DNA of 64,000 nucleotides from UBA6168 sp041163745. GTDB lineage: Bacteria; Bacteroidota; Bacteroidia; Chitinophagales; Saprospiraceae. The stretch is from the NCBI GenBank assembly GCA_041163745.1, contig JBEAQU010000087.1:1-64000 (forward strand). Reading direction: 5' to 3'. Within the stretch, counting starts at the first letter, position 1. Each line of letters begins with the position of its first letter. Under the pieces are notes generated by a model. It made no database searches. It had not been told where the DNA came from and saw only the letters and a list, made by a program, of their open reading frames with translations. The position numbers were made by a program, and so were the translations under genes. Positions 1 to 11,200 of this stretch are shown here, one piece after another.

Positions 1-2230
1 CCCAGGTTGAAGGTCTCCCCGCTGGCGTCGTTGTTTCCGCTCGCCGTCGTCGCACCCGTGATGGTGTAGGTCACCACCGAGTCGCAGTTGCTCGCCGTCA
101 GCAGGGGCGTCAGGCTGCCCGCCGGTGCCGTCCAGGTGCAGGTGCCCGGGTCGGTCTCGCTGACGACCACATTGCCCGGACAGACGATGACCGGTGCTTC
201 GGTATCCACTACCTCGATATACATGCGGCACGTATCCGTGTAGATTGAATTGTCGTAGGCGACATAGACGATTTCATGTACACCTACCGAAAGAGGAGTG
301 CCGGGAGTCGGACCAGAAATTTGTACCACGGCCTGGACCTGACAATTGTCTTCCGCAATCGGAATGCTCCAGATAGCTCCTCCTTCACATTCGTTTGTGA
401 AGAGGGCGACCGTGAAGGTATCGACCGGACAGTTGACGAAATCGACCTGTTCGTTGTCATATACGGTGATCGTGAGATTGCACCCTTCTGTATTGCCGGC
501 GGCATCCGTAACGTAGTACAGCAAGGTGTTTTCTCCTACCGGAAAATTATAGGAAGCGGAGATGAATCCGGCGGTGGCGCCTTGTGTCAGCGGCATCAGG
601 TCGAACGGACCGGCGTGGACACCTTCCGCATCTTCAATTTCATAAACGTAGGTGATGATTTCACAATTATCGGTCGGCAGGGGATGGTTCCAGGCATAAG
701 TGCCGTAGCAATCGCCGGTATCTCCTAAACCGGCGTTGTTGGTTCCGATGGTGACCGGTGCGGGACAGGTCATCAGGGGTTTCTCATTGTCCACGACGGA
801 GACGGTATGGCTACAGCTGCTGCTGTTACCGGCGGCATCCGTGGCCGTCCACACCACCTGGCTGATTCCCAGCTGGTAATTGAAGGCATTCATCGCCGAT
901 GAGAAAGGACCGTCCGTGCTGTTGTCAGGATTGTTCACCGTGTAGGTGAGGGTGACGGCACCGGCGCAATTGTCGGATGTCGTCGGCAGGGGCAGGGCAA
1001 CGACCGCCTCACAGGTGCCGGCATCCGTACCGGCATCCCGGTTGGGCGGACAGGTGATGGTGGGTGCGGTGCCGTCCGAGACCGTCACGGTGAAACTACA
1101 GGTCCAGGTTTCGCCGCTGCCGGTTTCGGTGATGGTGTAGGTCACTGTACTGGTCCCGGTGTTGAAGGTGGTTCCGCTGGCATCATCCGACCCGCTGGCG
1201 GTGGTGGCACCGGAGATGGTGAAAGCGACACTGGAGTCGCAGTTGCTGGCGGCCAGCACCGGCGTCAAACTTCCGGCCGGTGCCGTCCAGGTACAAGCGC
1301 CCGGATCCGTTTCCACGGCGAGATTGCCGGGACATACGATGACAGGCCCTTCGGTATCGACGACCTCTATCGTAATCCGGCAGGTATCCGTATAGATGTG
1401 GTTGTCATAAGCGACATACACCACCTCGTGGAAACCCACAGGCAGGAGGCTATCCATTTCAGGGCCGGAAATCTGTACGACCGCCTGGACGAGACAGTTG
1501 TCTTCCGCAACCGGCACTGTCCAGGTGGCGCCGCCTTCGCAGGTGCCCGGGAAGAGTGCCACGGTGATGGTGTCCGCAGGGCAGTTGACGAACTGCACCT
1601 GTTCGTTGTCGGTGACGGTCACGGTGAAGGTACAGCCGTTTTGGTTGCCGGCGTCATCCGACATGTAGTACAGCACGGTGGAGGTGCCGACCGGAAAATC
1701 ATAGGAAGCGTTGATGAACCCGGAAGTGGCGCCCTGTACCAACACCATCAGGTCGAAGGGACCCGCGTTGTTGCCGTCCGCACCATTGATCTGATAGGTA
1801 TAGGTGGTGACGGCGCAGTTGTCGGTCGGCAGGGGGTGGTTCCAGGTGTGGGTGCCGTAGCAGTCGCCGGTTTGTCCGATACCGGGTGTATTGGTGCCGA
1901 TGGCGGCATTGGAAGGACAGGTGAAGTTCGGAGTCTGGTTGTCGGTCACGACAATTTCCTGCTGGCAGGAGGAAAGGTTCCCCAAGGTGTCCGTCACACT
2001 CCACAAGACTTGGCTGACGCCCGTTTGGAAGGTATATGTCAGGGCACTGGTGGAGAAGGGACCATCCACACTGCCGTCCGGATTGGTCACGGAATAAACC
2101 AGCGTACCGGCGATACAAGTGTTGTCGATGGTGGGTGCCGTCAATGTGAATGCCGCGCTGCAGTTGTTCAGGTCGGTATTCAGGCTGGCATCCGCCGCAC
2201 AGGTTATTCCGCATCCGTTCTGTACTGTAA
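1..2230 (-). repeat. Two HYR cassettes, 1152-bp period
   Basis: Within the giant CDS, HYR (hyalin-type) domains occur as a cassette of about four ~96-residue units. The cassette recurs with a 1152-base offset: for example the segment near 202 matches that near 1354, and that near 849 matches 2001. The order of unlike HYR types is preserved, and typical HYR features are seen (VxCP starts, paired cysteines, YxxTDxxGN-like ends). The second cassette continues past position 1. Confidence 0.8.
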
Positions 2231-5200
2231 TCACCACCATGGCCGTATCCGCCAGGCTTTCATAGGGTGATGGCATACGTACCGCATACCGGAAAGTGTC
2301 CTGGCCTGTGTAACCCACGTCGGGCGTGTAGATGAAGTTACCATCCGGCACCAAAGCCACTTCGCCGTTGGCAGGGTCGGCTATCAGGACGAAGCTGCCA
2401 TCGGACGGAACCGTGTCATTTGTGCGGGCATCGGCCGCGAGAGGAGTTTGGTAGGGTGTCGTGTAGCTGTCGTTCACGGCATCGGGCCCAACGACGATCA
2501 AAACCAGGGCCGTATCACAGGAAGTCCCGTTCGGTGCGGGGAGGCAGACCCGATACCGGAAAGTGTCCACGCCGGTGAAGCCGCTGTTCGGGGTATAGGT
2601 GAAGGAGCCGTCGGAATTGAAGGAACCTTGCGGCATGGACCCGTTGGAAGGATCTGCAATCTTGAAAAATGAAGATCCCGCAGGGTATTCGTCGTTGGTG
2701 CTGACATTCCCGGAGACGGCGGTGTTATACGCAGTCAGGTAAAGGTCGTCGACCGCGACCGGTCCCATGGAAATGACGGCGATAGCGGTGTCACAAATCG
2801 AGTTGTTCGGTGCCGGCAGGCACAATACATAAGTGAAGGTGTCACTGCCGTTGAAACCGGGATCGGGTACGTAAAGGAATTCCCCGTCGCTTGAGAGGAC
2901 GAGATTGCCATTGGCCACACCGTCGGTGACCATGAAGGTCGCCCCGCTCACAATACCGTCATTCTGACTGACGTCCCCCGAGACGGCGACACCTGGTGAG
3001 GTGGTGTAATAATCGTTTGTCGCACTGGGACCTCCTATGGTGACCAAGGCCGTATCGCAGATGGTTCCGTTCGGCGCCGGCAGACAAAGCTCGTATTGGA
3101 ACTGGTCCAGGCCCGGGAACTCCGTGTCCGGTACGTAGGAGAATACACCCGTGGTCGGGTTGAAAGCGATCAATGTTCCATAGGACGGCCCTGTCCCCGG
3201 AATCGTGTCGAAGGTCAAACCGGCATTGAACCCGTCATTGGGGGATACGTCTGCGACCAGCGTGTCCGGAATGTTGTAACATAACTGGATGCCCCATCCG
3301 TTCAGCGTTCCTTGGTCTCCCCAATAAATATCCTCTATGTACAGTGTCCAGACTCCGTTGGGGTCCTCCCCGTCGAAACTATTCAGCAATTGGGTCGGCC
3401 AGTAGGACAATCCGTCCGTTGGGGGACACGGGAATGATCCGCTGCCAGCCTCGTCATCGTAGCTTATGAGCATGTCGTCCTGTGACCCACACGGCGAGTC
3501 AGCCAAGGTGACCGTCGTGCCGGCGGGGCTTTCGAGGGAGATGACCAGATCGCCTACCCAGGTGTGCGTGATGTCAATTGACACGACGTTCAGGTCCTGT
3601 ATCGTTCCTTCGTCCGAAAGGGTCAGGGTGGCGGAAACAGTATTATTGTCGATGATATTCACCGGCGTACCCGAATAAGTGGTCGTGCTGCAGTCTTGGA
3701 AGCCCGCCGACAGCAGGTATACATCGTTGACGGCGTTCGGGCCGACCAGGATGACGGCCGTGGCAGTATCACAGATGGTGTTGTTAGGGCTGGGCAGGCA
3801 GATGACATAGCGGAAGGTATCGCTTCCGGTGAAGCCGCTCGCCGGTGTGTAAGAGAAGGCGCCGTTTGCATACAGGATATTGGTACCGTTGTCCACATCG
3901 TCCACAATGGCAAAGGAGGATCCAGCCGGATAACTGTCATTGGATGCTATGGTGTTGGATATTGTGGTTCCAAACAGTGTCGCATAACTGTCGTCCACCG
4001 CGTCCGGACCGACCAGAATGGTCACCAGCGCCGAATCACAGACCGATCCGTAGGGAGCGGCCAGGCATACGGCGTAGGGGAAAGTCATCGAACCGGTGAA
4101 TCCCGCGTCCGGGTCATAGGTGAAGGTACCGTTTGACAGGAATGTCACGGTTCCGTTGGAGGGACCGTCTGTCTGGGCGAACACAGCCCCCGCCGGATAG
4201 GTGTCGTTGGTGCTCACATCGTCCGACACGTTGGTGTCATAGGCAGTGAAATAGGTGTTGTCTACCGCCAGCGGACCAACGACGATGTACACCGTCGCCG
4301 TGTCGCAGTAGCTGTTGTTCGGGTAGGGCAGGCACACGGTGTATCGGAAACTGTCGATTCCTGTGAAGCCTGCATCGGGTGTGTAGATGTAGCTTCCATT
4401 GGACGACAGCACCACATCGCCGTTGGCAGGGCTGGTCAGATTGTCGAACCCGGAACCCGGCGGGTAATTGTCATTGCTGGCCACCGTCGAGGTCTTCGGC
4501 GTCTGGTAGGCCGTGACCACCGTATCGTTCACGGCGAACGGACCGACAATGACGACTGCTATGGCGGTGTCGCAAACGGTCGCGTTCGGTGCCGGCATGC
4601 AGACCTGGTAGGTGAATGTGTCCAGGCCCTCGAAGCCCGCATCCGGGTTGTAGGTGAAGGTGCCGTCCGTATTGAAAGCTGTCAGGGTGCCGTCGGACGG
4701 GTCACCGCCCGTGATGACAGAGAAGGTCGAGCCTGCGGGATAGATATCATTGGTGCTCACGTCGTTGGAAATGTCCGTGTCATTCGGTGTGCCGTACATA
4801 TCGTCCACCGCGAGAACCCCGACCACGATGTACGCCGTCGCCGTGTCGCAGACCGTGGTGTTCGGTGCAGGCAGGCAGACCACATAGCGGAAGCTGTCCA
4901 ATCCGCTGAACCCGGCGACGGGCGTATAGTTGAAGGTCCCGTTCACGGCGAAGACCACCGACCCGTTCGCCGGATCGGTGATATTGTCGAAAGAGGACCC
5001 CGTGGGATAGACGTCGTTGTCGCTGACATCCCCCGTGACAGGGGTGTCATAACCTGTGTAGTAGCTATCATCCACCGCATCAGGCGCCACTACGACCACG
5101 GCCAGCGCCGAGTCGCAGACAGTACCGTTTGGCGCCGGCAGACAGACCCGGTAACGGAAGGAATCCAGCCCGGCGAAGCCCGTATCCGGGTCGTAGGTGA

Positions 5201-8200
5201 AGGTGCCGTCCGGATTCAGGGTCAGTGCCCCGTTGGCCGTGGAATCGTAGAAGACGAAGGCGGACCCGGTCTGATAGGTGTCGTTCGAGCTCACATCATC
5301 CGACACGTTGGTGTCGTATGCGGTGAAGTAAATGTTGTCGACCGCCTGGGGACCAACGACGATGACAGCCGTCGCCGTATCGCAGACCGTGGTGTTCGGC
5401 GCCGGCAGGCAGACCATGTAGCGGAAACTGTCCACGCCGCTGAACCCGGCGACGGGCGTATAGTTGAAGGTCCCGTTCACGGCGAAGACCACCGACCCGT
5501 TCGCCGGATCGGTGATGTTGTCGAAAGAGGACCCCGTGGGATAGACGTCGTTGTCACTGACATCCCCCGTCACCGGCGTTTCGAAGCCGGTGTAGTAGGT
5601 TTCACCCACGGCGTTCGGCGCCACTACGATCACGGCCAAGGCCGAGTCACAGACCGAACCGTTCGGCGCCGGCAGGCAGACCTGGTAACGGAAGGAATCC
5701 AGCCCGGCGAAGCCCGCATCCGGGTCGTAGGTGAAGGTACCGTCCGGATTCAGGACCAGGGCTCCGTTGGCCGTGGAATCATAGAAAGCGAAAGTGGACC
5801 CCACCGGATAGGTGTCGTTCGAGCTCACGTCGTCCGACACGTTGGTGTCGTATGCGGTGAAGTAAAGGTCATCCGTGGCTACTGGCGAAATAAGCGGCAC
5901 CACCGGCGTCGGGGTGTTGCTGGTGTTCGGGGTGTTCATGGCTGTCGGATCGGGGTCCCTTCCGACCTGTGAGGTGTCTGTGGTCGTCCCGCCGAGGGGA
6001 CCGACTCCGCTGGACAGGACGATGTTGTCGATGGTATCTGCGGAGGAGGGAGTGAATCGGAAACTGACCTGGATGGTATCCTTTTCCCCGACCGCAAGAC
6101 ATTGGCCCGGCAGCAGGATGTTGGAGGAGGCCGTGCCGTTCCAGGCCAGGTTGACCGCCAGGATGGAACCGTCGGTGGCGGAGAAATTGCTCAGGGGGGA
6201 TGCCGTGGAGAACTGCGTCACGACATCATCGAAGACCTGCAGGGTGCAGAGCTGTACATCCCCGTAGTTGCCGATGACCAGGTCGAACGTGACGTCGTTC
6301 GTACCCGAGGCAAGGTTGTAAACGATGGTGTCCACCTGTTTGGCAATACCGATGACCGGATTCTCGAACAAAACGAGCGGGGTCGGCACGCTGTTGTTGG
6401 CCGGACCGTTGAGATCGGGGTCCACGCTGGTGCCGTCCTGGGACAGGTCCAGGACGATGCTGCCGGACGGCGAGGTGCCGAATCCGAGGGTCGTGTTTAG
6501 ATAAGGGCCTCCGAAACCGTTGGCTGTCACCTGAACGACCAGGTCAATGAGCGCGAATTCCCCGAACAGCAGGGGACTGTCTCCGTCCAACAAGGCTGCC
6601 TTGGAGCTGCTACCGTCATATGTCGGCTCCAAGGTCAGGTTGTTGGATGCCGGTTGGGTGGAGATCGCCACGCTGGAGACGGTATAGGTGGTCGGCGCCG
6701 GGAAGGTGGCGTCGAGGTCCTCCATCACCTGCACGTCCGAAAGGGGGACGTCACCGGCGTTCTCCAGCCGGATCCGGTAGGTGATTTCGTATACGCCGCC
6801 TCCCTGGTCTGTCGGACCGCTGGTGATGTCCTTGGCCACCCCGATACGGGGGGCTTGGGTGAAGGATACCGGGGTCGGCACGCTGTTGTTTCCGGGGTTG
6901 CCGTCGCGGTCGGGGTCGGGATTCACCCCGTTGGTGGAATTGTCCGTGACCGTACTGCCGGCAGGAGAAGTCCCGGAAGCCACCGCCAGGTTCTCATAAG
7001 GACCGAGGTTGTCGTCCGGGGCCACCACCACGGTCAAGGTGATGGTGTCCGTGGTACCGTAGGCCAGTGTGCTGGAGGCTGCGTCCAGCAGGTTGATGTC
7101 TCCGGTGCCACTGAAGGCACCGTTGACGACCAGGGTACCGGTCGATGCGAGTCCGGTCACGGAGAAATCGGCGGCAGCGCTGAAAATCGTCGCCAGGTTG
7201 TCCGTCACCTGCACGGAGGAAAGCGGAACATCACCGGTATTGCTAAGGATCAGCCTGTACACCACGGTGTAAGTGCCGTCGTTGTTGTTGGTATTGGAGA
7301 CCAGGGACTTCGCCAGGGAAATCTCCGGAGCTTCGGTGAATACGACCGGCGTCACGGTCATATTGTCCGTCGGACCGTCGTTTTCGGGATCGGGATCCAA
7401 GCCGTCGTGGGAATCGTCGGATACGGAAGTGTTGAAGGGGCTGAGCGCCGAGGCGGTGGCTTGGTTTTCCCGTGTCAGGTCGTTTCCGGGGGCGATGGTG
7501 AAGCTGATGGTGATGGTCCCTTGGGCCCCGACGGCCAGGTTGTCGGTGCCGGCCAGGACGGCCGCATCCGTCACCCCTCCGTCGTAGCTGGCATTGACGG
7601 TGAACGTGGTGCTGCTGACGGAAAAAGCAGACAGCGTGGCACCGGGGAACTGGGTGGCCATGTCATCGGTCACCTGTACCGTGCGCAGCGGCACATCCCC
7701 GACGTTCCGGACCAGCAGGGAGAAGCTCACGTCGTAAGTTCCGTTATTGTTGTTGACCGGCGTGCCCAGCTGGCGCTTGGCAATGGCAATGGAGGGATTT
7801 TCCGGGAAATTGACCGGGGTGGGGTCGTTGTTGTCGGAACTTACGCCGTCGTTGTCCGGGTCGGGATAGGTTCCGTCCTGGGAGATGTCGTTGACGGCAG
7901 TGCCGCCGGGGCTGGTGCCCGACGCGGTGGCCGTATTGTTGTACGGCCCAGCCCCAAGAGGGGTTACCGTAATGTCCAGGTCGATGGTGTCCAGGTCGTT
8001 CAGGTCCATGGTGTCGGTTCCCAACAGCAGGTTTTGATCGGATGTACCGTTGAAGGAGGCGTTTTCCGCCAAGTCGGCACTGGATATGCTGTTGATCGTA
8101 ATGGCGCTGGCACCGGAAAAGACGGTGGACAGGTCGTCCGTCAGCTGTATGTCACGCAGGGGAACATCCCCGAGGTTGCGCAGGATGTAGCGGAAGGTCA

Positions 8201-11200
8201 TGTCGTAGCTTCCGTCGCCGTTGCTGGTCGGCCCGCTGGTCAATGCCTTGGCCAGGCCGATGACCGGGCTTTCCGAAAACGTGACCGGTGTCGGGGTAAG
8301 GTCGTCCGCGGAACCGTTTGTACCGGAATCGGGATCTGCCCCGTCATGGGAAAGGTCGGAGACATTGATGCCGCCGGTACTGGTGCCGGAGGCGGTGACG
8401 GAATTGTTGACGGGACCGAGCGCTGTTCCCGGCCATATTTTCACCCGCAGTCGGAGATAGGCGGAATCATCCGCTGCCAAGACGTCCGATCCTGCCAACA
8501 GGTTTGCATCCATATCCCCGTCGAAACCAACATTGACGGTAAGTTCGGAACTGGAAGTACCGATGACCTGGAAGGAATCGACGACGGCGAATTGGGTGGC
8601 GAGGTCTTCTGTCAACTGGATGTTGTTCAGGATGACACGACCCTCGTTTCGCACCAGGATTTCATACTCGGCCGTGTAGGAGCCGTCCCCGTTGTTCACC
8701 GGAGTTCCTGTCAGGCGTTTGGCTGTGCCGATGCACACCGGCTCCACGATGTAACTGCGCACGGCGCTGCAGCCGTTTCCATCCGTGATGGTCACGCCGT
8801 ATGTGCCGGCGGCCACCATGGAAAGGGTGTCGTCCGTGCTGGCGTCGGACCAAAGATAGGTGTAGGCCGGCGTACCACCGCTGACCGTCAGGGCCACCTG
8901 GCCGATGTTGCCTGGATCGCAAGGTGTGTTCGTCACGACCCCGGCGACCAGGAGGCTTGTCGGGGTGGTGACGGTACGGGATGCGGTGGCGGTGCAACCG
9001 TTGCCATCGGTGACGGTCACGGTATAGGTACCGGCGGCCAAGCCGTTGAGATCCTGGCTGAACGCCCCGTTCGACCACAGGTACGCGTACGGCAAAGTCC
9101 CGCCGGAAGGTGTCAGGTCGATGCTGCCGTCGGTCAGCCCGCCGCAGGTGATGTCCGTCTTGGCGGCGGAAAGCGCCAGGGCGGAACCAGGTTCGGTGAC
9201 CGTGGCGGTGGCGGTGGCAGTGGCCGCGGTCCCGTCGGTGACGGTCACAGTGTAGGAACCGGCGGCCAGACCGGTCAGGCTGGCGCTGTTGACACTGACG
9301 AAACCGGGCGGGCCGCTCCAGGCATAGGATATCGGGGCCGTTCCCCCGACAACCGCCACGTCTATGGTGCCGCTATTGTCGCCATGGCAGGCGACATCGG
9401 TATGCACGACGGAAACGATGGTGATGGGTTCGGCCGTGTTGTCGACCGTGTAAGTGCCCGTGGTGGTGCAGCCGTTGGCATCGGTGACGGTCACCGAGTA
9501 GCTGTCCGCCACCAGGCCGGTGATGTCCTCGGTCGAAGCCGGTTGGGACCAGGCGTAGGAATATTGCATGGCGGTGACGGACAGGTCGTCCCAGGAAGAG
9601 TGATTCGTCGTGGAAAGCACCACCCGGTTTCCGGCGGAACTGGCGGTGACCAGGGAAAGGGTATGGGAAACACTCGTGGAAAGATTGGTGAGCGTGGCAC
9701 TGACCGTGCTTCCGTCATCGGTGATGACCACCCGGACCCGGACCGGCCACGGGGCAAAGAAAGCTTCCGTTAGATTCGCATTCGTCGAAGCGCTTGTGAT
9801 CCCGTCCGTCAGATTGACTTGGCCATTGTTGAAATTGTGGATACGCAGATAAATGGAATTGACCGGCTCACCGCCCGCGCCATCGTTAAGCCCGTCGCTG
9901 CGGATTCCCATGAAGGCGATGTCATAATTTGTGAACGTCAGCGTCGCTGCGAACACCAGCGGCTGCGCGGGGGTGGGCAGCAGGCTGTTGGAGACCGAGG
10001 AAAGCGGACCGCGCGTGCTGCCGGTGCTCGTGTAGGCCCCGGATGCGGCGCTGCCGGTGCCGGTAAGGACTCCGAAGTTGGCGGCGTTCCAAGTACCGTT
10101 GTCGAAGTTTTCTGTCAGGACCAGGGGAGCGCCGTTGTCGACGGTGATGTCGATGGCACCGTTTGTGGCGCCGACTCCGCCGGTGGCGTCCGTCACCGAA
10201 GCGGCCGTGATGCTGACGTTGGTGTTGGGCTGGGCTATGCTGGTGCTGGCGGTGGCGGTGCAACCGGCGTTGTCGGTGACCGTCAGGTTGTAATTACCCT
10301 CTCCGAGACCGGCGATGTCCTCGGCTGTCTGACCGGTATCCCAGGCATAGGTGAAGGGCGACAGTCCGGTCGACACGGTGGTCTCAATGGAGCCACTCAG
10401 GTCGCCGCGGCATCGGATGTCCGCGGGTGTCAGTGTGACGGTCACTACATCCACGTAGATATCCTGGCAACGTTGCATACCGTCGCCGCAATCGTTGGAA
10501 CCATAGACGCAGACCTGGTAGGTCTGTCCGGGCGTCAGGCCGGACCAATCCACCACGATGCTGTCGTTGTCGGTGCTGCCGACAGCGACGGCACCCGCCG
10601 GAAGTGTCCATGTATAGGACGTGGCGTCGGCCAGCGTGGGTATCGAGATCGTATCCAGCTGGTCCGCACAAACATAAACGGCGTCCAGCACCGTGATGAC
10701 GAGGGTGGCCTGGTCGCTGGCGGCGGTACCGGCCGGACAAGCCACATCGGAAATCGTGTACCGCAAGGAATCCACTCCATAAAAACCCGCGTTCGGCGTG
10801 TAGGAGATGACCCCATCACCCAGATAGGCGGCCACCCCGTTGGACGGGGCCAGGGAAATGGTCAGGCTGGCTGCGTCGAGCAAACCTTCGGCATCAGTAT
10901 CGTTCGCGAGCACGTCCTTGGTCACCGCCAAGCCTTGGGCGGTGGTCTGCACGTCGTCCATGGCGACCGGCGCGGCATTCGTAGTGGAATAGCGGACCGT
11001 GACGAAAGCGGAGTCTCTCAGAGACTGTGCATCGGTCACACGATATTGGAAGGTGTAGAGTGCATCTTCTGCCGGCATGGGATCCAGCAGGGTGAATTCC
11101 ACCTCGTTGCTGCCGTTGACCGAGGTGCTGAAGTCGGCATTGGCTGCGGAAATGACGATGACGGAAGCTATGTCTCCGTCCTCGTCATTGTCATTGGACA

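Larger units (their letters stand above)
2240..5900 (-). repeat. Array of twelve cadherin-like ~89-residue repeats
   Basis: Each unit has the pattern VDDxY...VSxDVSxND, then PANG, DGTFxYTP, GFxGxDSFxY and CLPAPNxTVCDTA. The CLPAPN-type motif recurs near 5660, 5395, 5125, 4861, 4590, 4318, 4060, 3790, 3075, 2810, 2535 and 2290, a spacing of about 265-270 bases. The gap between 3790 and 3075 is the inserted P domain. These are Ig/cadherin-like stalk domains; the two conserved cysteines per unit suggest stabilisation by disulfides. Confidence 0.85.

Noticed and set aside
2240..5900. CRISPR-like regular spacing
   Set aside because: The period is about 267 bases, multiples of three, in frame with conserved protein motifs; it is a protein repeat array.
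6654..9773. A 1,039-codon open frame on the plus strand
   Set aside because: It lies wholly antisense to the giant adhesin, is glycine/valine/aspartate-rich without domain signatures, and mirrors the repeat structure of the opposite strand.
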